A stretch of 64,000 bases of DNA from an uncultured Pelagibacteraceae bacterium (GCA_902607625.1 CACLKR010000003.1:10001-74000), one strand, 5' to 3'; positions 6,957 through 16,213 are shown, counted from the first letter of the stretch. Made by a program: numbers and translations. The notes: generated from the sequence alone by a model not told the origin.

Positions 6957-8057
6957 ATGAAAAATAAAAAAAATATAAGAACAATTCCTGTTGCTGTGAT
7001 TTCTACATTTGGTCATTGCGGCATAGATTGGCTACATAGTCTAATAGACTCACATAAAGAAATATTAATAATTCCACCACTAAGTTTTTTTAGAAAAATT
7101 AATATTTTAAAAAAAAAGGGTATTAATATTGATAATTCTTTAAAGCCCAGAATCATTACAAATATTATTACAAAAGCAATATTAGGAAAAAACGCAAATG
7201 AAAGTTATAATATACTAAGCAAGAATCAGAATAAATCGGCCTTTACAAAATACATAAATGATTTTTTAATTGTAGAAAAAGAATTTAATATAGAAAAAAG
7301 ACTATTTTTTGCAATTCATTATGCTTTCGCAAAAATTAATAAAATCAATTTAGATAAAATCAAAATGATAGTTGCTCATGAGCATGCGCCATGGAATTGT
7401 TATCAATATGAAAAGCATTTTAATTCCAAATTTGTTTTTATGCTTAGAGATCCCAGGGCAACATTTGCAGGAAGTTTCAGAGTATATCAAAGACACAAAA
7501 ATATTCCGATTAATTTTCAAATTGATATGAGTTTATTATATATGGTGTCAGCAGAAAAATTTTTTCAAAAAATGAGTAAAAAGAGAATTTTAATACTGCA
7601 AAATGAAAAAATGCACAATAATCTCGGGTTAGAAATGAGAAGACTCTGCAAGTGGCTTGATATTAAATTTAATAAATCTTTATTGTATTCAACTTTTTTA
7701 GGTAGGAAATGGATAGGAGATTCAGGCTATTTAAGTAAAGTAGATCTTAAGAAATCATATCCTAAAAATTACTATAGACCGACTAATGTAGAAACACGAT
7801 GGAGAGGCGTTTTGGATAAAAATACGATTCTTACAATAGAAACATTATTTGAAAAAATTATGATACGGAACAAATATAGACTAGATAATAAACTCAATAT
7901 TATATCAAGGTTATGTGGTTATTTGATTTTATTGTTTAGGTATAATGAATTTAATAATTTTTTTTCTTTCATAATTGGATTTGTAAAAAACGTTATCAGA
8001 AGAATATTTATAATATTTTTTACAAGGCAATCACTAAAAATTTTTAATATTATATAA
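6957..8057 (+). CDS. sulfotransferase-family protein
   Basis: The 366-residue product has an N-terminal P-loop-like segment, AVISTFGHCGIDWLHSLIDS (residues about 13-32), corresponding to the 5'-phosphosulfate-binding loop, and FVFMLRDPRATFAGSF (about 160-175), matching the 3'-phosphate-binding strand of PAPS-dependent sulfotransferases. The later TRWRGVLDKNTILTIE stretch is also usual in carbohydrate sulfotransferases. The C-terminus (about residues 315-360) is hydrophobic and basic, so membrane association is possible. In this setting it likely sulfates a sugar of the surface polysaccharide. No PAPS-synthesis genes are in the window. The acceptor is unknown. Confidence 0.78.
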   Translation: MKNKKNIRTIPVAVISTFGHCGIDWLHSLIDSHKEILIIPPLSFFRKINILKKKGINIDNSLKPRIITNIITKAILGKNANESYNILSKNQNKSAFTKYINDFLIVEKEFNIEKRLFFAIHYAFAKINKINLDKIKMIVAHEHAPWNCYQYEKHFNSKFVFMLRDPRATFAGSFRVYQRHKNIPINFQIDMSLLYMVSAEKFFQKMSKKRILILQNEKMHNNLGLEMRRLCKWLDIKFNKSLLYSTFLGRKWIGDSGYLSKVDLKKSYPKNYYRPTNVETRWRGVLDKNTILTIETLFEKIMIRNKYRLDNKLNIISRLCGYLILLFRYNEFNNFFSFIIGFVKNVIRRIFIIFFTRQSLKIFNII

Positions 8058-8078
8058 AGGAGAAACAAATAATAATTT

Positions 8079-9257
8079 ATGAAAATTCCTTGGAGTGGCA
8101 GATCACATAACTTTGACAAAAAAGATATTAGTTTTTTAGTTAATATTATTAAAGAAGCTGATCCTTTAACACAGGGAAAGTTTCTAGAAAAATTTGAATC
8201 TATCTTTTCAAAATACATAGGTAAAAAAAATGTTTTTGCAGTAAGTTCAGCCGCCGCCGCGCTTGAAATTATCGCTTTGTTAGCCGATATAAAAAAAGAT
8301 GATGAAGTTATAATACCCGCGCATACTTATTGCGCTTCAGCTATTCCATTTGCAAGAAATGGGGCCAAAATAATTTGGGCAGATATAAATTTTAAAACTA
8401 GAGTTGCGGATTTAATAGATGTAAAGCGTAAGATAACTTCAAAAACAAAAGCAATAGTACTAGTTCACTTATATGGCTATGCTTTAAATTTTAAAGAAAT
8501 CATTTCATATTGTAAAAAAAGAAAAATTAAAATAATTGAAGATTGCGCTCAAGCATTAGGTGCTGAAATTGATGGAAAAAAAGCTGGAAGCCTAGGAGAT
8601 TTTTCATGTTTTTCATTTCATGCACAGAAAAATATTACCACTCTTGGTGAAGGAGGAATGGTTTATGTTAAAGAAAATAAACTAGCTTCAAAAGTAAAGG
8701 GCTTGAGACACAACGGTCATTGTGATTTTAAATTCAAAAGAAAAAATTACTGGCAGCCTGCAATGGGAAATCTTGATCTAGATTTGAAAAATAAATGGCC
8801 ATATAAATTTACATTAAGTGAAATTCAATGCGGAGCAGGGATAATAATGATGAAAAAATTAGACAAATTAAATTCTATCAGAATAAGAAGGGCTAATAAA
8901 TTTATTAAAAGTTTAGAAAAATTTGAAGAAATTGTTTTTCACAAGTCTGAAAGAAAACTCAGACATGTTTATCATTTGCTTAGTGCATATTATAAACCAA
9001 GAAAATTAATAAACAGAAATTATCTTATAGAAAAATTATATAAAAATTTTTCAATTAAATGTGCAGTTCAATACTACCCTTTGTATAAATATCCTTTATT
9101 TAAAAAGATGGGTTTTGGAAATAATAAATGTATCAACACAGAGAAATTTTATAATAACATGATCTCATTTCCTTTTCATGTTTGGATGAGTAATAAAGAG
9201 TTTAATTATTTAATAAATTCAGTAAAAAAATCTTTGATCGAACTCAGAAAAAAATAA
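8079..9257 (+). CDS. DegT/DnrJ/EryC1/StrS-family PLP-dependent sugar aminotransferase
   Basis: This 392-residue protein shows the family layout: TQGKFLEKFE, then VIIPAHTYCASAIPFARNGA, then IIEDCAQALGAEIDGKKAGS, with the probable PLP-binding lysine at about 184 in FHAQKNITTLGEGG. These enzymes usually transaminate nucleotide-linked keto-sugars to amino sugars; a few family members dehydrate instead, but the active-site lysine argues for an aminotransferase. A short AAGGAGAAA-like site (8057-8065) precedes the ATG. Which keto-sugar it uses is unknown, though a CDP-4-keto-6-deoxyglucose pathway lies about 5 kb downstream in the same operon. Confidence 0.85.
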   Translation: MKIPWSGRSHNFDKKDISFLVNIIKEADPLTQGKFLEKFESIFSKYIGKKNVFAVSSAAAALEIIALLADIKKDDEVIIPAHTYCASAIPFARNGAKIIWADINFKTRVADLIDVKRKITSKTKAIVLVHLYGYALNFKEIISYCKKRKIKIIEDCAQALGAEIDGKKAGSLGDFSCFSFHAQKNITTLGEGGMVYVKENKLASKVKGLRHNGHCDFKFKRKNYWQPAMGNLDLDLKNKWPYKFTLSEIQCGAGIIMMKKLDKLNSIRIRRANKFIKSLEKFEEIVFHKSERKLRHVYHLLSAYYKPRKLINRNYLIEKLYKNFSIKCAVQYYPLYKYPLFKKMGFGNNKCINTEKFYNNMISFPFHVWMSNKEFNYLINSVKKSLIELRKK

Positions 9258-9289
9258 AAACTCAATTAAATCAATTACTAAAAGAATAA
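9257..9289 (+). pseudogene. relic of a gene 3' end resembling the 5,685-6,911 gene tail
   Basis: In the gap after the aminotransferase, the frame K-T-Q-L-N-Q-L-L-K-E-stop can be read at 9257-9289. It resembles IKIQLDQALKEQ at the end of the surface-carbohydrate protein, matching at most positions, and the DNA is also alignable. It has no start codon and nothing upstream in frame belongs to it. I take it as debris from a lost or recombined paralogue. The match is short, so chance in AT-rich DNA is not excluded. Confidence 0.35.
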
Positions 9290-9301
9290 TTCACAATTTT
9301 T

Positions 9302-11029
9302 ATGAAATATTTACAACAAATAAATAAAATTTTGACTCGGAATCAGAAAAAAACCGCAATCTTCTTAACTTTTTTAACATTTATTGCAATGATATTAGAA
9401 ATTTTAACTTTAAATATTATGTTGATACTTTTAAGTTACATGTCTGATCCTTCCAGTTTAAGCAATTCAAAATTTTTTATTTATTTAGAAAATTTAAATT
9501 TTAATTACGATTTCAATTTAGTGCTAATTTGCTTGTTTGTAAGTAGTTTTACTTTGAAAACTTTTTTTTATATTTTTAAGAGTTGGAAAGAAAATAAATT
9601 TATATATTTTACACGTTCTTATTTAAGCCGTGTTTTTTTTAAGGGGTATCTCTACTTACCAAGGATTTTTCACCTAAGATCTAACACTTCTGATTTAATT
9701 AAAAATATTACAGTAGAAATTGACGCTATAACAGTAGCGTTGCTTTCATTAATGATTATTGTAATGGAAACGGTAGTGCTATTAGGCGTTTCCATTTTTT
9801 TATTATTTATTAGTTTAAAACTAGCAATTGTTTGTTTTTTATTATTAATCGCTTTTTCATTCTTAATGACCTTTGTAAATCAAAAAAAAATAGTACAAAT
9901 GGGCAAAGACAGGGTAAGGGTTCTACAATTAAGACTTAAATCAATAATCGAAGGTTTATCGGGTTCCAAAATATTTGAATTAACTGGATCGCGAAAAAAT
10001 TTATTAGATGAATTTGATAGTTCAAACATTAAGTATGCAAATGTGTCTCATAGCTTAGGTTTTAGAAATACTTTGCCAAGGCCTTCATTTGAATTATTTG
10101 TATTATTGATAATTGGTTCAATATTTATTTTTACCTATCAAGATCAATCAAAAATCACATCCATGGTTCCCACATTAGGAGTTTTTTTAGCTGCAGCATA
10201 CAGATTGATACCATCATTTGCTAGAATAGTAGAAAGTATACAAAAATTTCTATACACTATTCAATCGGCTGAAAAGCTTTCTAGGGATATGGAAAAATTT
10301 GAAAGCATTCAATTTTCATCTAGAGATCAAGTTGCAGAGATCCACTTTAAAAATAGTGTAGATTTTAAAAATGTAAGTTTTTCTTACTACAAAAATACGA
10401 AAAAAGAATCAAACTTTGTTTTAAGAAACATAAATTTTAAAATGAACAAGGGTTCAAAAATTGGCATTCTTGGTGTTAGTGGTTCTGGAAAAAGCACTTT
10501 CTTAGATTTGTTTATGGGGTTAATTTCACCACAAAGTGGAGAAATTTTAATTGATGGAAAAAAAATTAAAAATATAAAATCTAGTTGGCAAAAAATTATT
10601 GGGTGTGTGCCCCAAGATGTTTTTATTTTAGATGATACAATAAAAAGAAATGTGGCTTTTGGTTTAAGAGATTCAGCCATTGACGTTGAGAAAGTTAAGA
10701 AAGCTATTGAACTAGCGAATCTAAATGAATTTTTGAAAAACTCAAAATTTGGTCTAGAAACTTTATTAGGCGAAGCTGGATCGAGATTATCTGGCGGACA
10801 AAAGCAAAGAATTGGTATAGCAAGAGCTTTTTATAACGAACCAGATATTTTAATATTAGATGAAGCAACCAATGCACTTGATGCACAAACGGAAAAAAAA
10901 ATTGTTAATGAAATTTTTTTAGCAAAAGATGATAAGACCATTATTTTTGTGTCGCACAATCGAGATAATTTAATTTTTTGTGATTCGATTTATGAGGTAA
11001 AAGAAAAAAATTTTTCTAAGGTCAATTAA
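9302..11029 (+). CDS. ABC transporter, fused membrane and ATPase domains (lipid-linked glycan flippase type)
   Basis: The 575-residue half-transporter has an N-terminal six-helix-type membrane domain (about residues 15-320) and a nucleotide-binding domain with Walker A GVSGSGKST near 390, signature LSGGQKQR near 497 and Walker B ILILDEATNALD shortly after, then a switch histidine in VSHN. This is the MsbA/PglK-like layout of exporters that flip lipids or lipid-linked oligosaccharides across the inner membrane. Inside a glycan operon it most likely exports the polymer or its lipid-linked precursor as a homodimer. A peptide or toxin exporter is less likely given the neighbours. Confidence 0.83.
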   Translation: MKYLQQINKILTRNQKKTAIFLTFLTFIAMILEILTLNIMLILLSYMSDPSSLSNSKFFIYLENLNFNYDFNLVLICLFVSSFTLKTFFYIFKSWKENKFIYFTRSYLSRVFFKGYLYLPRIFHLRSNTSDLIKNITVEIDAITVALLSLMIIVMETVVLLGVSIFLLFISLKLAIVCFLLLIAFSFLMTFVNQKKIVQMGKDRVRVLQLRLKSIIEGLSGSKIFELTGSRKNLLDEFDSSNIKYANVSHSLGFRNTLPRPSFELFVLLIIGSIFIFTYQDQSKITSMVPTLGVFLAAAYRLIPSFARIVESIQKFLYTIQSAEKLSRDMEKFESIQFSSRDQVAEIHFKNSVDFKNVSFSYYKNTKKESNFVLRNINFKMNKGSKIGILGVSGSGKSTFLDLFMGLISPQSGEILIDGKKIKNIKSSWQKIIGCVPQDVFILDDTIKRNVAFGLRDSAIDVEKVKKAIELANLNEFLKNSKFGLETLLGEAGSRLSGGQKQRIGIARAFYNEPDILILDEATNALDAQTEKKIVNEIFLAKDDKTIIFVSHNRDNLIFCDSIYEVKEKNFSKVN

Positions 11030-11115
11030 AATATTTAATATATAAGCAGTAATATGAGAAAAATATGAAAATAGAGTCAAACTTGATCTATCTCAATTCC
11101 TTTAATTTGAATCTG

Positions 11116-11143
11116 TTGTAATAAAAAAATTGTTTTGTATAAT
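11116..11143 (+). promoter_or_regulatory. candidate sigma-70 promoter before the PhyH-type gene
   Basis: TTGTAA (11116-11121) and a perfect TATAAT (11138-11143) are separated by 16 bp, with the GTG start 36 nt after the -10. The preceding gap is 149 bp, unusually long for this operon, so an internal promoter is reasonable. A half-site GTTCAATTA follows, but without the second palindrome arm. Confidence 0.45.
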
Positions 11144-11178
11144 GTATAATTTGTTCAATTAACACTAAGTAAAATATT

Positions 11179-12048
11179 GTGATTAAAAACTTCAATAATT
11201 GCGGATATCATATAGAAAAAAATATTTATCCAAAAAGCATAGATAAGGAAATCTTCTTTATTTATTATGACTTAGGTATTTCATTAGTTAGAAGAAATAA
11301 AATTAATTTAAATTTTGAGCCGAAAAAAATTGAGAATCTAATCTATCCAAATGATATTAGAGAACTTGATAAGTTGCTGATAGCAATAACAAATATTGAT
11401 TATAAATCAATCGGAGAACTTTATGATACTGTGTGTTATTCCTCAACTTTTTTAAAATTTATTGGTAATAGTAAAATTGAAAAAATTGCAAAAGAATTAT
11501 TGGGGCTCAAAAATTATAGTACAGTCTATTGTTATTTAAATAGAATTTTAATTCAAGCGCCTCTAGAAGCCATAAGTTCTGCTTTTAAACAAGGAGCAGT
11601 TAAAAAAGTTTACGGCTGGCATCAAGAAATAATGTATACAATGCCTGATACTCGGCTAGTAGCTACCTGGGCTCCGATAATTAGAGATACAACTACTGAA
11701 CATGGTGCAATTGAAATTTGTAAAGGCTCTCATAAAGAAGGTGTTTTCAAAGCAAGTTGGAATGAAATTAAAGGAAGTACGACGCAAATTTTGGTTGATG
11801 AGGATATAGTTAATAGGTATGAAAAAATTACAATACCAATGAAAACAGGAGATGTTTTATTTTTTCATCAAAATCTAATTCATAGATCTGGTCGTAATTT
11901 AACGAAAGAAGAAGTTAGATTTTCTCTGGTTGCTCAGTGGAATGATTGTAGTTACATTGGCTTCAAAGTTCCTTTACCCGTTTTTAAATCCAGGACTATC
12001 GGTGCTAAAGAGAATTTTGATAAACTCTTGTCACAAAAAAAAAATTAA
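11179..12048 (+). CDS. phytanoyl-CoA dioxygenase (PhyH)-like Fe(II)/2-oxoglutarate oxygenase
   Basis: The 289-residue protein starts with GTG at 11179. It contains the double-stranded beta-helix motifs of the PhyH family: GWHQEIMYTMPD, with the first iron ligands at about H148 and E150 (glutamate where aspartate is commoner), APIIRDTTTEHGAIEICKGS, and FFHQNLIHRSGRN with H235 and a 2-oxoglutarate-binding arginine. Such oxygenases hydroxylate small molecules or lipids. In this operon the target could be a sugar, an acyl group or a lipid carrier. Nothing visible fixes the substrate. Confidence 0.78.
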   Translation: MIKNFNNCGYHIEKNIYPKSIDKEIFFIYYDLGISLVRRNKINLNFEPKKIENLIYPNDIRELDKLLIAITNIDYKSIGELYDTVCYSSTFLKFIGNSKIEKIAKELLGLKNYSTVYCYLNRILIQAPLEAISSAFKQGAVKKVYGWHQEIMYTMPDTRLVATWAPIIRDTTTEHGAIEICKGSHKEGVFKASWNEIKGSTTQILVDEDIVNRYEKITIPMKTGDVLFFHQNLIHRSGRNLTKEEVRFSLVAQWNDCSYIGFKVPLPVFKSRTIGAKENFDKLLSQKKN

Positions 12049-12103
12049 TTTTTATTCTTCTTTAAGATCTATCTCATTTTATTAAACAGAAACTAAACAA
12101 TAC

Positions 12104-13852
12104 ATGAATCTCATCACTGTAGACAAAAATAAGCTTTGGTCAAAAAACAAAAAAAATTTGTTATTGGGAAGTTGGTGCATCGATAATGATAATAGATATA
12201 AGAAGGATAAAAAAAAAAAGTATTTAGTATCCAAATATCATTGGAACAGTAAATCGAAATTTCGAAAAGATCTAAAGTATTTACATAAAATATATAATTC
12301 CTTGTTAGATAATTTATATTTAAATCTTAATAAATTCCATAATTTGAAATATCCAAAAAGATATTGGGAAATATTATTATACAAATGGCTTTGGATATAT
12401 TTATTTGCGACTTTCGATAGATGGGAAATAATCAGAAGTATAAAAAAAAAAAATAAAAATCTTTCCACAAAAATTTTTGATTATGAAATTAAAAACTTTA
12501 TTCCCGACGACTCTACGGAATTTGCAAGATCTATATTTTTGAGCAATGATTGGAATCATTGGATTTATACAGAGATAATAAAATTTATTGGTGGCATTAA
12601 TTATAGCGTGGTTAATAAAAATAAAATTCAACCAAAATTTTTATACAAAAAAGATGAGTACAAATTGCAAAATTACTTGATAAATTCAGTTTCGATTTTA
12701 CCTGGTAAAAAAAAAATATATTTTCAGAGTACAAATTTTTCTAAAAAATTTGAAATCATAAATAATTTATTTAATAGGCAATTGGTATATAGTCGTGAAA
12801 TTCCTATAAAGTATCTCCACATTCCTTTGAATATGAAAGTGAGGAATAATTTTGCGAAATCATCAAAAAAAATGGATAAATTTACGATATTTGTAAATAG
12901 TTTAATTAAATATCAGCTGCCAAAAATTTACCTTGAATATTATAAACAAACGAAAGAATCGATTGAAAAATCTAAAGTTCCAAAAAATCCCAAAATTATA
13001 ATAACTAGTCTAGACCACGTTTATAACGATGTTTTTAAATTATATTCTGCACAGAAAGTGCTTAATGGCTCAAAGTTGTTTATTATCCAGCATGGCGGTA
13101 GTTACGGTATAAGTGATTTTAACCTAGATGAGAAAAATGAAATAAAAATATCTGACAAGTTCCTTACCTGGGGCTGGAAACAAGATTATAAAAAAACTCT
13201 CCCTTTTTTTTTACAAAAAACTGTATATAAAAAAATAAATAAAAAGAGAAATGCCTCAGGTTTGATTATACCGGTAATGGAGTTTAATTTATCACCGGGG
13301 TTAGAATTTGCGCGAGGCTCTCCAAGAAATAAAATGGAAGTAGATAAAAGTATTGATAATATTGTATCATTCGTATCTCAAGTCAATCAAAGTATTTTAA
13401 ACTCTAGTACTTTTAAGTATATGAGGAGCTATAAATGGAATTATACTTTAAAATCATTGAAATCAAAATTTCCAAATTTTAAATTCATTAGTTCTAAAAA
13501 AAATACCCATACAATTTCAAATAGTTTTAAGTTAATAGTTGAAACAGTTAATTCTTCAGGTTTTTTGGAATCATTAAATTTAAACATTCCCGTAATATTG
13601 ATTTATGATAAAAAATATTGTTCATTGAGAAAATCTTCAATTAAAGATTTTGAGATGTTAAAAAAAGTTAAGATAGTACATAATTCACCAAAAGAAGCCG
13701 CAAAGTTTGTAAATGAAAATTATAATTATTTGGAAAAATGGTGGCATTCCAAGTTACTACAAAAGGTTAAAAATGAATTCTGTTATAAATTTGCAAGACA
13801 ATCAGAATCACCATTAAAAGATTTAAAAAAAGCCTTATCTTATGGAAAATAA
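12104..13852 (+). CDS. LIC12162-family putative transferase
   Basis: The product is 582 residues. Its start, LITVDKNKLWSKNKKNLLLGSWCID, and internal stretches IIQHGGSYG, LTWGWKQ and NSSGFLESLNLNIPVILIYD match my recollection of the LIC12162 family of putative transferases found in surface-polysaccharide loci. The C-terminal part looks like the donor-binding half of a GT-B fold. It overlaps the next gene by 11 nt, showing tight operon linkage. The biochemical activity of the family is not established as far as I know, so only a general transfer role in surface carbohydrate assembly is proposed. Confidence 0.7.
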   Translation: MNLITVDKNKLWSKNKKNLLLGSWCIDNDNRYKKDKKKKYLVSKYHWNSKSKFRKDLKYLHKIYNSLLDNLYLNLNKFHNLKYPKRYWEILLYKWLWIYLFATFDRWEIIRSIKKKNKNLSTKIFDYEIKNFIPDDSTEFARSIFLSNDWNHWIYTEIIKFIGGINYSVVNKNKIQPKFLYKKDEYKLQNYLINSVSILPGKKKIYFQSTNFSKKFEIINNLFNRQLVYSREIPIKYLHIPLNMKVRNNFAKSSKKMDKFTIFVNSLIKYQLPKIYLEYYKQTKESIEKSKVPKNPKIIITSLDHVYNDVFKLYSAQKVLNGSKLFIIQHGGSYGISDFNLDEKNEIKISDKFLTWGWKQDYKKTLPFFLQKTVYKKINKKRNASGLIIPVMEFNLSPGLEFARGSPRNKMEVDKSIDNIVSFVSQVNQSILNSSTFKYMRSYKWNYTLKSLKSKFPNFKFISSKKNTHTISNSFKLIVETVNSSGFLESLNLNIPVILIYDKKYCSLRKSSIKDFEMLKKVKIVHNSPKEAAKFVNENYNYLEKWWHSKLLQKVKNEFCYKFARQSESPLKDLKKALSYGK

Positions 13853-14636
13853 GTTTATGAATTACAAAACAGCAGTTATTTTATGTGGTGGCAGCGGAAC
13901 TAGATTAGGTTTGCTAGGAAAAAAAATTCCGAAATCTTTGGTTAAAATCCATGAATATCCTATTCTTTGGTATATCATCAATGCCTTAAAAAAAAATTCA
14001 TTTAATCATTTTATTTTACCAATCGGATATAAAGGAAAAATGATCGAAAAATATTTAAAAAAAAACAAAAATTTCAAAAAAGATGATATCGATGTAATTC
14101 CTACTGGTGAAAATTCTTCAATTGCAAAAAGAATTTTTTTGATAAAACAAAAAATTAAATCTAAAAACTTTTTATTATTAAACGGTGATGCAATTTTTGA
14201 TATTAATTTAAGAAAAATTTTTACTAATCATATCAAAGGAAAATTTGATATTACCTTTACTGGTTGTGATACTCAATTTGATTATGGAATTGTTGGGAAA
14301 GTAAATAATAAAATTGTAAGTTTTGAGAGAGATATAATGTTTAATTCAATAAAAACAAAAAATAAAAAAAATTTTACAGGTTTTGTATATTCGGGAATTT
14401 CTATAATCAACTCTGCATTACTCGGCAATAATTTTAAAAATTATAATAATTTTGAAAAAGAATTTTATCCAAGAATAATAAAAAAATATAAACCTAATTT
14501 TGAAAGTATCAAGGGTTTTTGGCATGCCATCGATAACATAAAAAATATAAATATTTTAAAAAAAAATGGAAATAAGAAAAAATATCATGAAGTTCAAAAA
14601 ATTTTAAAAAAATTAAAATTATATGAAAAGAAATAA
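13842..14636 (+). CDS. sugar-1-phosphate nucleotidyltransferase, probably cytidylyltransferase-like
   Basis: The 264-residue protein has the nucleotidyltransferase signature VILCGGSGTRLG, followed by KIPKSLVKIHEYPILWYII, LPIGYKGKMIEKYL and LLLNGDAIFD, the metal-binding aspartate region. The GYKG stretch resembles glucose-1-phosphate cytidylyltransferases. It is followed with a 14-nt overlap by CDP-glucose 4,6-dehydratase, which makes CDP-glucose formation the natural guess. A second, more canonical RfbF-like gene lies at 18,594, so this one may activate a different sugar. ATG at 13842 overlaps the upstream gene; ATG at 13857 is an alternative start. Confidence 0.72.
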   Translation: MENKFMNYKTAVILCGGSGTRLGLLGKKIPKSLVKIHEYPILWYIINALKKNSFNHFILPIGYKGKMIEKYLKKNKNFKKDDIDVIPTGENSSIAKRIFLIKQKIKSKNFLLLNGDAIFDINLRKIFTNHIKGKFDITFTGCDTQFDYGIVGKVNNKIVSFERDIMFNSIKTKNKKNFTGFVYSGISIINSALLGNNFKNYNNFEKEFYPRIIKKYKPNFESIKGFWHAIDNIKNINILKKNGNKKKYHEVQKILKKLKLYEKK

Positions 14637-15705
14637 TTTTTGGAAAAATAAAACAGTTTTACTTACAGGTCACACTGGTTTTAAAGGAAGTTGGCTGACT
14701 TTAATATTAAATAATTTAGGGGCTAAAGTTATTGGTTATGCATTAAATCCAATATCAAAACCAAATTTTTTTGATGGTTCTAATCTATCACAATTTTTAA
14801 AAAAAGATTATAGAGCAAATATAAAAGATTTAAAAAAACTAAAATCGGTAATAAGAAAAGGAAAACCTTCTATAGTTTTCCACCTTGCGGCTCAATCAAG
14901 CGTTTTAGCTGGCTATAAAAATCCAAAAGATACTGTAGAGACAAATGTTATTGGAACCGTTAATGTGCTTGAAGCAATCAGGTCATGTAACGCTGTAAAA
15001 TCTGCTGTTATAGTGACAACAGATAAAGTTTATTTGAATTTAGAAAAAAAAATAAAATTTAAGGAGACCGCTGCATTGGGTGGACATGATATCTACAGCT
15101 CAAGTAAAGCTGTCTGTGAAATTTTAACTGCAAGTTATATAAAATCATTTTACCTCAAATTAAATAATTGCAAAATAGCAACAGCAAGATCAGGAAATTG
15201 TATTGGAGGGGGGGATTGGACAAAAGATCGTATTATAAAAGATTGCGTTGAATCTTTTTTATTTAATAAAAATTTAATTATCAGAAGCCCCAAGGCTTCA
15301 AGGCCATGGCAGCATGTAATGGAGCCATTATTTGGATATTTAAAGTTAGCTCAAAAACTATATTTTGATAATAACAAGAAATTCGTTGGTTGCTGGAATT
15401 TTGGACCAAATGTAAAAAACAATCTTAAAGTTATAGATGTAGCGAAGTTAGGAAAGAAAATTTTAAATTCAAAATCAAAAATTTTAAAAACAAAAAAGAT
15501 ATATTATGAGTCAGAACATCTTTCTTTAGATAGTAGAAAATCACTTAAGTTTTTAAATTGGAAAATATCATTAACAGCCAAAGAAGCATTAAAATTAACC
15601 TTCGAATGGTATAAATTTTATTACAATAGAACTTCAAGGGATAAAATTGTTAATTTTACTTTTAATCAAATAAATTATTATAAAAAAAAGTTTGGAATAA
15701 GTTAA
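14623..15705 (+). CDS. rfbG: CDP-glucose 4,6-dehydratase
   Basis: This 360-residue short-chain dehydrogenase has the RfbG opening FWKNKTVLLTGHTGFKGSWL with its NAD-binding glycine motif, then HLAAQSSVLAGYKNP and VTTDKVYLN, and the catalytic tyrosine and lysine in YSSSKAVCE. The length agrees with family members of about 360 residues. It converts CDP-glucose to CDP-4-keto-6-deoxyglucose, the branch point for dideoxy and branched sugars. The neighbours, a nucleotidyltransferase upstream and an epimerase-like cupin and C-methyltransferase downstream, form a coherent pathway for an unusual CDP-linked deoxysugar. Confidence 0.88.
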   Translation: MKRNNFWKNKTVLLTGHTGFKGSWLTLILNNLGAKVIGYALNPISKPNFFDGSNLSQFLKKDYRANIKDLKKLKSVIRKGKPSIVFHLAAQSSVLAGYKNPKDTVETNVIGTVNVLEAIRSCNAVKSAVIVTTDKVYLNLEKKIKFKETAALGGHDIYSSSKAVCEILTASYIKSFYLKLNNCKIATARSGNCIGGGDWTKDRIIKDCVESFLFNKNLIIRSPKASRPWQHVMEPLFGYLKLAQKLYFDNNKKFVGCWNFGPNVKNNLKVIDVAKLGKKILNSKSKILKTKKIYYESEHLSLDSRKSLKFLNWKISLTAKEALKLTFEWYKFYYNRTSRDKIVNFTFNQINYYKKKFGIS

Positions 15706-15721
15706 CAGTTTCCTTAATCTT

Positions 15722-16159
15722 ATGATTCATGATGTAAAAATAACTCCACTTAAAATTATTTCAGATAATCGTGGCAAGGTTATGCATATGCTAAGAGCAG
15801 ATAGTTCAGTATTTGCGAAGTTTGGTGAAATATATTTTTCAACTATATACCATCAATCAATCAAAGGTTGGCATTTACATAAAGAATCAGTTCTGAATTA
15901 TGTTTGTATTAAAGGTAAAGTTAAATTAGTTTTATACGACGACAGAGAAAGAAGCTCTACCAAAGGTGTTTGGCAAAAGCTGATACTCTCTCCAGAAGAT
16001 TATTTTTTAGTCACAATCCCTCCTAATATTTGGAATGGCTTTAAAGGACTGGATAAAGAAGAATCAATTATAGCGAATTGCTTAACACAACCCCATAATG
16101 AAAGCGAAATGGTTAGAAAAGATCCTTTTGATAAAAGTTTTAATTATAAATGGGAATAA
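15722..16159 (+). CDS. dTDP-4-dehydrorhamnose 3,5-epimerase-like cupin protein
   Basis: The 145-residue protein begins DVKITPLKIISDNRGKVMHML, as RmlC-type proteins do, and contains the cupin stretch KGWHLHKESVLNYVCIKGKVKLVLYDDR and ILSPEDYFLVTIPPNIWNGFKG. The conserved histidine pair in WHLH fits the active-site area. It is shorter than RmlC (about 180), as are many related sugar-nucleotide epimerases. Set between CDP-glucose dehydratase and a C-methyltransferase, it likely epimerises a keto-deoxysugar, probably CDP-linked rather than dTDP-linked. That substrate is inference. Confidence 0.75.
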   Translation: MIHDVKITPLKIISDNRGKVMHMLRADSSVFAKFGEIYFSTIYHQSIKGWHLHKESVLNYVCIKGKVKLVLYDDRERSSTKGVWQKLILSPEDYFLVTIPPNIWNGFKGLDKEESIIANCLTQPHNESEMVRKDPFDKSFNYKWE

Positions 16160-16213
16160 TCAATTCCAATTTTAGAATAATTAAAGAAGTATTTAGAAAA
16201 ATTTCTTAACAAA

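Noticed and set aside
11064-11120. 18-codon frame in the gap before the PhyH-type gene
   Set aside because: No recognisable similarity, no ribosome site and AT-rich composition; it may be decayed sequence but I cannot support it.
11151-11166. GTTCAATTA after the PhyH promoter as a fourth operator copy
   Set aside because: Only one arm is present; the complementary TTGAAC is missing and it is outside the promoter spacer.
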